From: Berberis thunbergii
Lineage: Eukaryota; Streptophyta; Magnoliopsida; Ranunculales; Berberidaceae
NCBI GenBank assembly: GCA_003290165.1
Contig: QNQO01006977.1
Coordinates: 36,725 to 100,724, forward strand
Direction of reading: 5' to 3'
DNA length: 64,000 nucleotides
Shown: positions 1-10,452 of the stretch, in pieces
Layout: every line of letters starts with the position of its first letter
Numbering within the stretch: position 1 is the first letter of the stretch
Position numbers and translations under genes: made by a program
The notes under the pieces: model-generated
The model's database searches: none
What the model was told of the DNA's origin: nothing
Seen by the model: only the letters and a program-made list of their open reading frames with translations

Positions 1-165
1 CCCTTGTAAATTTCATTTGCAATGTTTCCCTTCCTAGAGGAATTAAATGGAATCCCATCAAGACATATTTTGCTTTCCCAGTGTGATATCCTTTAGAAGT
101 TCATATTTGGTTTTCAAGCAATTTATTGTACTCTGAAATCTTCTCTATTTGCGTTTCTTAACTAG

Positions 166-399
166 ATGACCCCAAAAGAGGCTTTTCGGATGATTTCTCA
201 TAAATTTCATGGGAAGGAGCATGGGAAAATGAAGAAAGAAAAACGTATGAAGCAATTCCAAAATGATTTGAAGATGAAATAGATAAAGAATTCTGACACG
301 CCATCACAGTCTATGGAGAGAATGAGGGAAGCCCAAGCTTGCTTGCAGACGCCCTATCTTGTGCTCAAAGGGCATGTTAAACCAGGGGAAGTTGGATAG
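166..399 (+). pseudogene. DOT2: DOT2/SART-1 (Snu66-like) C-terminal exon fragment, broken
   Basis: Read from 166, the frame gives MTPKEAFRMISHKFHG, then a KMKKEKRMKQF stretch, NSDTPSQSMERMREAQ and TPYLVLKGHVKPG. This is the conserved C-terminal block of the SART-1 family (U4/U6.U5 tri-snRNP factor; DOT2/MDF in Arabidopsis). A TAG at 280-282 sits where the family usually has Gln, and a second TAG closes the frame at 397-399, well before the normal C-terminus. A pyrimidine-rich stretch ending in TAG just before 166 resembles an intron acceptor, so positions 1-165 are probably intron. The start of any larger gene is outside the window. It is best read as a dead gene piece, possibly captured by the decayed CACTA element whose end lies at about 1664. 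Confidence 0.7.
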
Positions 400-1200
400 A
401 ATGTTGCTCTTTTATATTATTATTACTATTCATATTTATGGTTCAAGTTATGTTCTGCATTGTTCAAGCAGATCCATTGATTTATTCAACTTTGTTGATT
501 CATTGTAGTGTCATCCTATATTTCTTTTTATTTTTAAGCCAACATCTTGCATATGCGACTCCTTTCTTGAAGCAGTTGTCTGTCAATACAATAAAAAATG
601 TACCCTATTTTAGGTACATTCATGTTTCTTACTTGCACGTTCTTTTCCTTTAAGTGTTTATCATTTTGTTCTCTCAGAAAAAAGTTGGCCCAATGCTTGT
701 TTGCATCTTCCCTCTTTGATTTATCGTTGATTAAATTTAAGTTATTTGATTGTCATTTTAAAATGGCCGGTTGCTGTTGTGTTTGCTAAATTGCTGAGGT
801 GTGGTGCTGCTGCTGTTTTGCATTGGCGCGGTGATGTTGTTGATATGTTGCGGTGTGGCTGCTTTGTGTTGCTGCGATGGTCACTGTGTAGTTGTTGTGG
901 ATGTTATGTTATGTTCTTGGCAGCTTTATAGGTTTTATTGCAAAGTGAGGTTGGAGGTTGAAGGGTTGAAAGTGAGGTTGCTGTGGATGGTCACTATGTA
1001 GTTGCTGTTTTGTTTCAATGCGGTTTTGTGTTGTTTGCAAATATAAAAAGGTCTCTGTCTGCTGGTTATACAAGTATCTCGAATTTCTGCAGTGGGAACT
1101 ATATTTTAATGTTGAATTGGTACAATGTTATTAGAGTTTACAGATTGTTTGTCGTACATTTCCAAAGATTGATATTGCCATTGTTTGGATTTTTCAGTGT
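400..1200. other. No recognisable gene; TG/GT-rich low-complexity stretch
   Basis: Open frames overlap here in all plus frames, but the sequence is strongly T/G-skewed (runs of tgctg, ttgttg and gtggtg around 770-1010) and no protein family is recognisable. Its texture resembles the T/G-rich LINE 3' tail at 37000-37700, though I see no alignable block. Confidence 0.4.
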
Positions 1201-1664
1201 TGATATAATTTTGCAAGAACTTACAGCTAAAAAAGAGTGTTGTACATCTCCAAAGATAGATATTGCAATATTATCTTCTATGGTTATAGAAATAAGTGTT
1301 ATAAAAAATCATTTGATAGCACTTGAAAAGTACTGCTATAGAAAAATAGGGATTTGAGAAACACTATAGAAATGAATGTAATAGCATTTGTTAAATGTTA
1401 TGTGAGGGAAGACAATAGAGTTTTAGAAACGCTATTGGTAACTATACAATAGCATTTCTCAAGTGTTGTTACAAGCTAAACAATAACACTTTTTAAACGC
1501 TATTATAGGTTTAACCATAGCGTTTTTAAAACACTATTACAAACTAAACAATAACACTTTAAAAAGCTATAAATGGTCTACTTACAATAGTGTTTTAGTA
1601 AACACTATGATATCTTACAATAGCGTTTTTGAAACGCTATGAATAAGCATTTGTGGTGTAATGC
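1200..1664. mobile_element. Decayed CACTA-type end with hairpin subterminal repeats
   Basis: Many short units of the type AATAGCGTTTTTGAAACGCT, AACACTATT and AATAACACTTTT occur in both orientations from about 1260 to 1645. Several are imperfect palindromes (ATAGCGTTT / AAACGCTAT). The array ends with tttgtggtgtaatg at 1651-1664, one or two changes from the complement of the CACTACACCAAAAA terminus seen intact at 10453 and 41386. I infer the right end of an old CACTA (En/Spm-type) element whose left end lies outside the window. No target-site duplication can be tested. Confidence 0.5.
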
Positions 1665-1985
1665 ACAACCATGCTTTTTTAATCCTGAATATTTGGTCCA
1701 TTCACCATAACACTAGTTTGGATCAGTCTAGCATATTAGCAGCATGTTTTGATGTTCTTTGGCAAGCTTGCAACAGATGGGTATATGATGATTAAGATGT
1801 TTCGGTGCAATCTATAGTCCACCATTACTGAATGCTCATTTCTAGCTGCCAACACGCTTTTGGAGGTTAATTCTGAAATAGAATAAGTGACGCATGATAC
1901 AATGGAGCATGCATCAACATTAACCATATTCTTTGATGTTGGGCTTCATGTTTGCACATAAACAAATATTTTTGGCGTTGTAGCA

Positions 1986-2322
1986 GTGAATGTTGATAAA
2001 CTTTTGGACTCCTGGGGAGGACTTTTGAAAATCAGGATTAGTTGTAGCTTTGATGCGGAACTACTTGCAGCACAAAAGGTTTTATGTTTGGCACTTGACA
2101 AAGGATGGAGGGGGTTTCATCTTGCTATGAATTCAATCAATTTTGTGAAAGCTCTTAGGGGTGACTATAATAATTTAAGCTAGACAATTAGTGTTTTTGG
2201 ATAGCCAATTAGAGTTAATAAGATCTCTTCCATTGACTTTTGTTTATGTACATAAGTCTCATAACCAACTAGCTCATTCTATTGCTACTAGGACTTGGAA
2301 TGTTTTTGTAGACTCATGTTAG
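1986..2322 (+). pseudogene. RNase H-like (RVT_3) domain relic
   Basis: The frame from 1986 reads LDSWGGLLKIRISCSFDAEL, then LLAAQKVLCLALDKGWRGF, then AMNSINFVKALRG. After stops it resumes with HKSHNQLAHSIATRTW ending near 2322. This follows the plant RVT_3 pattern: a glycine-rich strand, the helix with the catalytic Glu (DAELLAA), a strand where ESDS is expected but here is AMNS (Asp lost), and a terminal His/Asn helix. It has stops and at least one frameshift. It could descend from a LINE or from a stand-alone host RNase H-like gene; I cannot tell which. No function is expected. Confidence 0.55.
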
Positions 2323-2710
2323 TTTTCTCTTTAACTAAGTATTATTTGTTGATAAAAAAATCAATGAATATGGGTTATTTTTCATGTTTTTTTGTTACAA
2401 ATATCTTGAATTTCATTCAATCTAGTTATTACACCATCTTCTTCACTCGAACTCATTCAAAACCCCAAAATCTAGGTTTATTTCTAGAAACCCAAAATCA
2501 ACTTCACCTTTATTCTCTACTAGTGTCAATCACGCGCCTTGCGCACACATAACTAATTTTTTATTCAATGTAATTTGTTAAATTATGATTAATTGATGTG
2601 TCAAATTTAGTCTGTAAAAAGTATGCATTCTTTACATATGATTCATCGCAAACTTAATTTTTTTCATTTAAAATAATTTAGCGTCCCGTGTATAATCTTG
2701 CAGCGTATGG
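2323..2710. other. AT-rich intergenic sequence, nothing recognised
   Basis: No coding family, repeat or RNA gene is visible. The stretch leads directly into the 9-bp word TTTATAAAA at 2711-2719 that flanks the next element. Confidence 0.3.
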
Positions 2711-2719
2711 TTTATAAAA

Positions 2720-4272
2720 GGTAGTGACTATTTGGCACCACAACTTACTCTCACCCACACCACCACCTAATTTTTTCTCTCCCATGCAACCCTCTTTCTT
2801 GCCCACACCACCACCTAATTTATTTTCTCCCATACCACCCTCTTTTTTGCCCACACTACCACCTTTCTTCTACACCACCAAATTCAAACCTGCAAAAACT
2901 TGCCCTCTTCCTCCCAAATTCATATTCTTTCTCATCTTTTTCCCTCCCACTCAACTGAGTCTCCTACTCCCACAACCGTTACTCTCTCCCCCATTCTCTT
3001 AATAGTTTTCCCTCCAATTTGGAATCGTCTTCTTTTTCTGTTTGTAGTTGCTCTAATTCAAACAAAATGAAATGTATTGTCCCTGAAAATATAGTACCGT
3101 CCCTAACTTTGGGCCAATTTATATCATCAATTAAGACCAATTCTCAAGCTCATCAAAACATTAAAATTGCACTACTCTTAGTAACCTAATCAGCACAATT
3201 TGAATGAGTTAAAATGTTTTGAATTGAACAAGTTATGTTCATTATACTACGATCTCTCAAATCTGTCTAGCAAAGAAAACATGGTACCGTCCCTTACTTT
3301 GGGCCAATTTATACTCTCAATTGAGACTGATTTTCAAGATTATCAAACATAAACATTATATTACTCTGAGTTAACTTATAAAAAAAATTTGAATCAGTTA
3401 AAAATATTGTGAATTGAGCAAGTTATGGTCATTTTACTAAAATCACTCAAATCTATCTAGCAAAGAAAACATGGTACTATCCCTCCTGACTTTGGGTCAA
3501 TTTAAACAGTCAATTGAGACCGATTATCAAAGCACAAACATTAGAGTACTTTGAATTATCTTACAAACAAATCTTGAATTAGTTAAAAATGTTGTGAATT
3601 GAGCAAGTTAATAATAATTTTTACTAAAATCAGTCAAATCTGTTCAGCCAAGAACAAGTAGCAAAGGATCATGCGAATTCCCACTCACGTGATCCATTGC
3701 AAATGTAAGTCTCTCAGTTGCATGATCCACCGCGAGGGTGAGTTTTTCACTCGCAGGTGCCTCCATGAGGGTCAATTGTTTTTTGCTCATGCAGCGGCCT
3801 TTACGAGTGGGAAACCCATCATCACACAAGCCGCTGCGAGGGCAAAAAAAAAATAGAAAATGCGAGGGAAAGGAGAAGAAAAAGTGGGAGAGGAGTGATG
3901 GCACGTACGAGAATATAATATAGCGGGAGAATAAGATAGGGAAATTGAGAGATAGTGGGAGAAGAGGAGATAGTGGGAGAACTAGGAGAGGGGGTAGGAG
4001 AAGAAGAAGATGATGTATAAGGGTGATGGTGGTTGTGGCTCCATTTCCTCTATCTCTGATCGCCGTTGGTCGTCTCTCACCGTCCCTTGCAATCGATTGC
4101 CCCTTCCTCGCTATACTGCTCTATGCTATTGTTGTTGTTCTTGAGAAGAGAGGGTGAGAGAGGAATAAGATGAATAATGGTTTAAATGGGTGGTGCAGGA
4201 GAGCAAGTAAAAAAATAAAATTGGATGAGTGGTGTGGGCGAAAGTAAGTTGTGGTGCCAAATAATCGCTACC
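2720..4272. mobile_element. Non-autonomous Mutator-like element (1.55 kb) with TIRs and 9-bp TSD
   Basis: The left end starts GGTAGTGACTATTTGGCACC at 2720. The right end is its near-perfect reverse complement, finishing ...GGTGCCAAATAATCGCTACC at 4272. The similarity continues inward for about 45 bp (CACAACTTACT, CCCACACCAC). Both ends are flanked by TTTATAAAA (2711-2719 and 4273-4281), a 9-bp direct duplication typical of Mutator-like insertions. No transposase is visible. Inside are a pyrimidine-rich segment of low-complexity Pro/Phe frames, a 190-bp triplication, and a purine-rich segment near 3850-4020. The TIRs and TSD are seen directly; assignment to MULEs is by TSD length and TIR style. 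Confidence 0.7.
3085..3660. repeat. Three tandem copies of a ~190-bp unit
   Basis: The landmark gtaccgtccc (or gtactatccc) followed by ctttgggccaattta recurs at 3094, 3284 and 3474, a period of 190 bp. Each unit continues with a similar aattgagaccgat segment, a gaattgagcaagtta segment and an aaatctgtctagcaaag segment. Copies differ by roughly 15-20% by eye. The array lies within the Mutator-like element. Confidence 0.8.
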
Positions 4273-4281
4273 TTTATAAAA

Positions 4282-5789
4282 TGGTTTTTTTGAGTTGGAC
4301 ACTTATTAATTTATAACTATTATATTTTGACGCTCGTTTTAAAAACTAATTGAGTCTGACACTCGTTTTCTAACGAAACCATTAAGTCCACATCACTGGC
4401 CAATAAAAATTAACTTTTTGACCATGTTGCCCTTACCTTGGCCAAGACTAAATTTTCTTTTACATTAATTATTATTTGATCCCCAAAGTTTCCCAACCCG
4501 TCCTAGAAAATATGAATTATTTTGAACGACATTAAAAAAATTAAATAAACAAATATGAATTCCAAGCAAAAAATAACAATAAAACTGTTCACATTTCACA
4601 AGTGACATAGAGATTGGAATATGCCACACACACAAGAGATACAAAGAGCTATGGACAACCCGAAACTTCGAGGGGTCGAGGGAGGGAGCGAAGAATGGGT
4701 GCAACCACCCATCCCCTTCAGATAAGCAACACACTCATCTCCCGCTCCCTTTCCTCGCTCATGGACAACCACATAAGAGGAAGAAGAAACAAAGCATGGA
4801 AGGTAATGCTAACGACTCCACCATTGTTACAACGGTCCAAACGACGCTATCGACGATCGAGAAGTGCAAATGGGGCCACCACTGCGGAAGCCATGGAGAC
4901 GTTATGTACAAGAAGCTAAACTCCGGCAAACACCACGTGTTCAGAATCTTTGACCACCAAAAGAACATGTCAATCGATAAGTCTAGCTCAGGCCACCAGA
5001 AACTTGTCGACGACCACTCCCCATCGATTGCTCTCTCGATTTCAATTCGAAGGAATAGAGTGACCTCATGGTCCACCACTGACATTGTTAAGATATTTAA
5101 ACTTCAAACTTTCATCCTGACACGTATTGGATGGTGTTAGTGGGTCATATTTCAGGCGATGATCAATGTATAAGAGCCCTCAAAATGCACTAGACTCATT
5201 CTTGTCATGTTTGGTTTTGTTACTAAAGTTTGAGCCCCATTACCCCTTCATTTATTTTTGTATTTTAATATCATGTTGTATGTATCATGTTCTCATCTAT
5301 TGTATTTGAGCCCCTTTCTCCTTCCTCAGTTGTGTTCATTATCATTTTGTTCTCAATAAACCAGCAGGGTTTGCTAAACCCTTCCCCAGTTGAGTTTTTC
5401 TTAGATAAGAAGGTACATCTCATTTCTCTGATGGTTTGGCATCAAATAGCATCGATTTCAAACATATATATCAACCAAATACTGATTGATAGAATACCTA
5501 AATTCAACAAGGTGTTCGCGATGGCCATGATCCACCACGTGGGGTTTGAGAGACCTTCAAGGAAGAGAGAACGACAGGTTGGGAAACTACGGGTATTAAA
5601 TAATAATTAAGTTCTTTTAGCCTTGGCCGAATATGGGTAAGATGTTCAGAATATTAACGTTGATCGATCAATGACGTGAACTTAACGATTTTTTCAAAAA
5701 ATGATTGTCAGTCTTAACTAGTTTTTAAAATAAATACCAAACTCTAACAACTATAAACTAATGAGTGTCAAAATAAATAAATAAACCTT
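4282..5789. mobile_element. Second long-TIR element, abutting the first
   Basis: The first ~115 bp (TTTTTTTGAGTTGGACACTT, then ttttgacgctcg and TTTTAAAAACTAATTGAGTC) are the imperfect reverse complement of the last ~115 bp before 5789 (GACTGACAATC, AAAAACTAGTTAAG and TTTTGACACTCATTAG on the minus strand). The TTTATAAAA word that ends the previous element (4273-4281) also sits at 5790-5798, so this element too appears to carry a 9-bp duplication of the same word. No transposase is seen. The exact terminal one or two bases are uncertain. Confidence 0.55.
4796..5140 (+). CDS. Hypothetical 114-aa ORF inside the second TIR element
   Basis: An uninterrupted ATG frame of 114 residues sits in the least AT-rich part of the element. 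The product is hydrophilic, with a Cys/His cluster near residues 24-33 (CKWGHHCGSHGD) and no signal peptide or membrane segment. I do not recognise it. A similarly long frame exists on the opposite strand, so the openness may simply reflect base composition. If real, it could be a captured host exon (Pack-MULE style), but nothing visible proves expression. Confidence 0.15.
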   Translation: MEGNANDSTIVTTVQTTLSTIEKCKWGHHCGSHGDVMYKKLNSGKHHVFRIFDHQKNMSIDKSSSGHQKLVDDHSPSIALSISIRRNRVTSWSTTDIVKIFKLQTFILTRIGWC

Positions 5790-5884
5790 TTTATAAAAAG
5801 GGTGCTTTGAACATTATAAATAAAAGATAAACTAACTCGAAACACGTCAAATTGTTGAAGTACTCGAAAAGATATTTTAGCCCT

Positions 5885-5908
5885 TATAATTATTATTATT
5901 ATTATTAA
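5885..5908. repeat. ATT/TTA trinucleotide microsatellite (left part)
   Basis: taattattattattattatt-type tract directly before the 5' LTR. A much longer ATT tract directly follows the 3' LTR, so the LTR element probably inserted into one microsatellite. Confidence 0.75.
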
Positions 5909-6574
5909 TGATACATAAAATGGTTACACTCCCAAGCCGTACACGTGTTATGATAATCTCGAGAAATTACGGCCTCAAGCGTCAGCCTAACACTGATCCA
6001 ACCCAAGTGGCTCTAAGTTCTCCCAATTACGGTTAGTGGATTCGAACTCTCACAACATGCTAGGCCCACACGTCTTCAATACTCGTAAGCCCTCTTCAGG
6101 CAAGTATCTCGAGGATCAGTCTCGGATGGGCAACTATATCTGCTATCTTCTTCCAACTATGAAGGAAACACCAGATTATCTTGCATACAAAAAAATTCTC
6201 TTCTATGGATTGCTCTTAAATTGAGAATTATCTCCCGCATATCTAGGAGCATGGAACTAACATAGAATTTTCCTCCTATAGTATAACTCCTAATTAGGGA
6301 GGGATATCCACGAAGAACTCCTTCTTAAACTATGCCTACGATAGCCTAGTAGAACCAAAATTCCTTACACTATAAATAAGACACGAGGTTAATAAGCTAA
6401 GGTACGGTACAAATTCTCTGTTACATCATTACACCTTCCTAAAAGCCTTGTATGACTTTAGCATCGAAGTGTCATCGACCACCCCACGGTGGTTTGTGGT
6501 TCTCGTGCGTTACTTGTGCAGATCAGCAGGTCGGAAAGACTAGGTCAAAGTAGGGACCGAAAAAAACTGCATCA
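5909..6574 (+). repeat. 5' LTR of the gypsy element
   Basis: Starts TGATACATAAAA and ends ACTGCATCA, immediately before the primer-binding site. Landmarks shared with the 3' LTR include cgtgttatgataatctcga, aggatcagt/gatcagc, gactcctaattagggagggat, actataaataagaca (probable TATA region near 6372) and caccccacggtggt. It differs clearly from the 3' LTR by substitutions and small indels, so the insertion is old. Confidence 0.8.
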
Positions 6575-6577
6575 GTT

Positions 6578-6595
6578 TGGCGCCGTCTGTGGGGA
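6578..6595 (+). promoter_or_regulatory. Retrotransposon primer-binding site
   Basis: TGGCGCCGTCTGTGGGGA lies four bases after the LTR terminus. It has the TGG start and GC-rich body expected of the complement of a tRNA 3' end (an Arg-type tRNA is my best guess). The same motif recurs at 8244 next to the duplicated LTR segment. Confidence 0.65.
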
Positions 6596-6639
6596 CGAAA
6601 TAGTTCATAACTTTTACTAATCGTTGTCTCCTATCAAAA

Positions 6640-7690
6640 CCCAGAGCGAAGGTGACCATCAGGTCATGCAACAATGGAGAACCTAGGGACACATCCAACG
6701 CTCAAGCTATCCCTATACCACCTCATTCAGCAGTTCTTATCGTGCACGGGCAGCTAACTCACGTTCCCACGCCAACGACAGTAACCATGTACCGCAAAAT
6801 CGATGTGTTGGCATCTTAGATACAGTGGATCGCTAAGGCGATGGAGACTCTTATGCGACAGAATCCACCATCGGCTAATGGAGATCAGGAGCATCACGGA
6901 CACTCGCTAATTCGCTAATTCTCATTAGACTGAGGGAGGTTGCGTGACTAATGTTGTGCTCACTGTCAGGAGAAAGAGGCTCAGCCTTTGGAACCCCTCC
7001 GCAGAGGGGCGCATGATCCGGACGTACTATATCACCTCTTCATCCCACCATTTGTGGACCAGATAATAAACTAGGTCCTTTCGAGGAAGTTCACTCCTCC
7101 GAAGATCGACTCCTATAATGGGACCACCGATATTTTCGATCATTTATGTCATTACCAGCACGTAGTGGCCCTAAAAAAAGGATCTGAGTCCGTTATGTGC
7201 AAAACCTTTCCTACCATTCTAAAAAGCTCTGCGCTGACATGGTTCCACAGTCTTTCATCGAAGTCAATCGATTATTTCAAAACATTGGCAAAGAAATTTC
7301 TGACACATTTTGTCGGAGACTAGCGTTTCAGAAAAGGCCCACACTACATACTCTCTATAAGGCAGAGGTCCGGCGAGACACTTTGAGAATATGTCACGCA
7401 CTTTAATGAGCTAATCCTCATTGACGGGTGTAGCGACGATACAACCGTGAAGGCCTTCACTGTAGGCCAATGACAGGGAAAGCTTTTCGAGGACCTCACC
7501 TTGGAGCCCCTTATAGACATGGCGGAGCTCCTCAAGATCGTCCAGAGACATATCACCCTGGAGGAGTCAATGATCGCTAAAAGAGAAATCGAAGGCGACA
7601 GGAAGCCCTCATTTCTTAGAGACAAGAATGAGGGAAAGAGATGCGAGAACTAGGAACGAAACAAAAGGAAGCGCATGGACAACTGTAGTC
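6640..7690 (+). pseudogene. gag leader and gag relic, copy 1
   Basis: This segment aligns throughout with 8300-9260. Recognisable pieces are a VALKKGSES-like stretch near 7165-7190, SSALTWF-type coding near 7225 and a gag tail to about 7690. Many stops and frame changes are present. It belongs to the first unit of an LTR-gag tandem duplication and is probably the more decayed copy. Confidence 0.6.
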
Positions 7691-7696
7691 AACCGG

Positions 7697-8240
7697 GCGG
7701 ATTCAAACTCTCACAATATGCTAGGCCCATACGTTTTCAATACTCGTAAGCCTTTTTCAGGCAAGTATCTTGAGGATCAGCTTCATACGTGCAACTATAT
7801 CGGCTATCTTCTTCCAACTATGAAGGAAACACCCGAGTATCTTTCACACAAGAAAACTCCCTTCTACGGATTGCTCTTAGATTGGGAACTATCTTCCGCG
7901 TATCTAGAAGCACGGAGGTAACATGGAATTTTCCTATTACAACACGACTCCTAATTAGGGAGGGATATCAACCAAGATCTCCTTCCTAAACTATGCCTAC
8001 GATAGCCTAGTAGAATCAGAACTTCTTACACTATTAATAAGACATGAGGTTGGTACACTAAGGTACGGTGCAAATTCTCTGTTACAACATTACACTTTCC
8101 TAAAAGTCTTGTCTGACTTTAGCATCACAGTGTCATTGGTCACCTCACGGTGGTTTACGGCTCACGTGCGTTACTTGTGCAGGACACCAGGTCGGCAGGA
8201 CTAGGTCAAAGTAGGGACCGAAAAAAACTACATCAGTTTG
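7697..8240 (+). repeat. Internal 5'-truncated LTR copy
   Basis: From ggattcaaactctcacaata onward this matches 6036-6574 of the 5' LTR (tgctaggccca, aatactcgtaagcc, tcttccaactatgaagg, ctcctaattagggaggga), ending in acatcagtttg. The first ~127 bp of the LTR are missing and it follows gag copy 1 directly. A second primer-site motif follows at 8244. It is therefore the second unit of a ~1.66-kb tandem duplication, not a separate insertion. Confidence 0.75.
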
Positions 8241-8419
8241 GTTTGGCGCCGTCTGTGGGGATGAAATAGTTCATAACTTTTACTAATCGCCGTCTCTTAT
8301 CGAAACCCAGAGAGATGGTGACCATCAGGCCACACAACAACGGAGAACCAGGGGACACGTACAATGCAGGGCTATCCCTATACCACATCATTTAGTTGTT
8401 TCTGTCATGCACGAGCAAT

Positions 8420-9260
8420 CAACACACGCTCCCACGCCAACGGCAGTAATGATGGACCGCAGAATTGATGTGCTGGCATCTTAGATACAACAGATCGCCA
8501 AGGTGGTGGAGATTCTTACGCGAGGTTGCGTGGCTAACACTGTGCTCACCGCCAGGGCAGAGAGGCTCGACCCTGAGAACCCCCTTCGCAGAGGGGCACA
8601 TGATCCAGACGTACTATATTGCCTCCCAATCCTGCCATTTGTGGACCAGATAAAGAACGAGGCCCTTCTAAGGAAGTTCACTCCCGTGAAGCTCGAATCC
8701 TATGACGGGACCACCAATATTTTCGATTATATGTGTCATTACCAGCAGGTAGTGGCCCTCAAAAAAGGATCCGAGTCCGTCATGAACAAAACCTTTTCAC
8801 CAGTCTAAAAAGCTCTGCACTGACATGGTTCTATAGCCTTCAACTGAAGACAATCGACTCTTTCAAAACACCGGTGAAGGAATTTATGACACATTTTGTC
8901 GAAAGCCAGTGTTTTAGAAAAAACTCGCACTACATACTCTCTATAAGGCTGAGGTCCGGCAAGACGCTCCGAGAGTATGTCACACTCTTTAACAACGAGC
9001 TGACCCTCATCGACAGCCGTGAAGGCCTTTACTGCAAACCTCAAAGAGGGAAAGCTTTTCGAGGACCTCACCTTGGAGCCCCCTCTAGACATGGCGAAGC
9101 TCCTCAAGATCGTCCAAAGGCACATCACCCTGAAGGAGTAAAAGACCGCTAAAAAGGAAATCGAAGGCGACAAGAAGCCCTCATCTCTTAGGAACAAGAA
9201 GGAGGGAAAAAGATGTGAGGACGAGAAATGGAGCAAAAGGAAGCGCAACGACAACATGCC
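8420..9260 (+). pseudogene. Ty3/gypsy gag (Retrotrans_gag), copy 2
   Basis: One frame gives LLRKFTPVKLESYDGTTNIF, a DYMCHYQQVVALKKGSES stretch and MNKTF. After a frameshift near 8800 another frame gives LKSSALTWFYSLQLKTIDSF, KEFMTHFVESQCF and KTLREYVTLFNNELTLID. The order (LTWF, FxxxF, LREYVxRFN) is the core of the plant gypsy Retrotrans_gag domain, which packages the element RNA. The tail to about 9260 is charged (EGDKK, KEGK). No zinc knuckle is clear. It is broken by a frameshift and stops. Confidence 0.75.
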
Positions 9261-9789
9261 GGACCCTAGTCAGACCAAGCCGAAGAAATCATCCATACAT
9301 TGGATCCAGAGCAATGACACCCCTAAGCGCTAGCCTGTCAGACATATTTAACTCCATAAACAACTGGGAGGAACTGAAGTGGCCTCAAGGACACGCGGAG
9401 ACCCCTCCAAGCTCGACAATGACAAATACTGCGTGTACCACAAGGAGGGTGATTGCAACACCAACGACTACAAGAGTGTATGAAGTTGAGTACTGAATCC
9501 ACTAAAGCAAACTAAAAGAGTTCCCAAAATCTGAGAAACAAACAGAACGAACAAATGACAAAGGGGAGTCAGTTAAAGAAATAGAGAAGGCGACTCTAGG
9601 GATAATCTATGTCTTTCATGGAGTCAGACCAAATGAAGACAAGTCATACAGATCCCGCAAGCGGATACTACTGGATATGTGACACAATTCACGGATGACG
9701 ACAAACTCATCTACCACTCATGGATTCAAAGGCCCATTCCCACCTTGACCTTTATGGACAAGAACATCGAAGGAGTTTGAGCGCCATAC

Positions 9790-10194
9790 AACGATGACTT
9801 AGTCATCTTGATCTCCATAGCAAGGTGGAAAGTAAAGAGAGCTTTGGTTGAAAAAGGAAGTTTACTTAACGTTCTATTCTACAATGCGTTCCGCAACATG
9901 GACCTCAAGGAGGAAAACCTGACGTCTTCAGAACACCTGCTGATCGAATTCAGAGGGGAAAAGTGTTTCCCCATAGGAAAGATAAGGCAGGCTACGGTAG
10001 CAGGAGAGCCGCAACTCAAGAAAGTCCTATTTCTAGACTTCATGGTGGTAGACGCACCATTATCCAAAAATCTCATCATGGGAAAACCTTGGATCCACCA
10101 GATGGAAGCAGTGGTTTCCACCCTTCACATGTGTGTTAAGTATACTACTAACTACTCCAAAGGAACAATATGTAGAGACCAACCTACGACATGA
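9790..10194 (+). pseudogene. Retroviral-type aspartic protease region of gypsy pol
   Basis: The frame contains KVKRALVEKGSLLNVLFYNA, LIEFRGEKCFPIGKIR, VLFLDFMVVDAPLSKNLI and MGKPWIHQMEAVVSTLH. These match the plant gypsy protease pattern (ALVDxGSSxxILF, then FxGxxxxPxGxIxL, then FxVVDxxxxYNxIIGRPxLH). The active-site DxG is replaced by EKG, so the catalytic Asp is absent. Flanking sequence before 9790 is stop-rich. Downstream the element is cut by CACTA-1 at 10452. No RT follows after 21397. Confidence 0.65.
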
Positions 10195-10452
10195 AGTTGC
10201 CACTACGCCACACTGAAATAGATAGAGTGCTCACAGATTCAGTTACATCATGCAGAGTAGTATGTCCCAATGCAAGGCAAAAAGACGATAGAGACATCAC
10301 TTTCAAGCGATACAAGAGCAACAAGCTCATCCGCCTAGCGAGTCGAAAAGGCCATGGAAAGCGGGAGCACATCCCTCCGACATTCCGTTGGTGTGGAGAT
10401 CTGCCCCTCTGCAAGGATTACTCTTTAGTAACCTATGTAACATCTCGACAGT

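Noticed and set aside
983..1357. 124-aa plus-strand ORF at the left of the window
   Set aside because: It spans T-rich filler and the first hairpin repeats of the decayed CACTA end; composition is Val/Phe/Ile-biased with no domain.
2724..3002. Pro/Phe-rich 92-aa ORF (PPPNLFSP repeats) that could look like an extensin
   Set aside because: It lies at the pyrimidine-rich inner edge of the left TIR of a Mutator-like element, has no signal peptide, and the openness follows from C/T composition.
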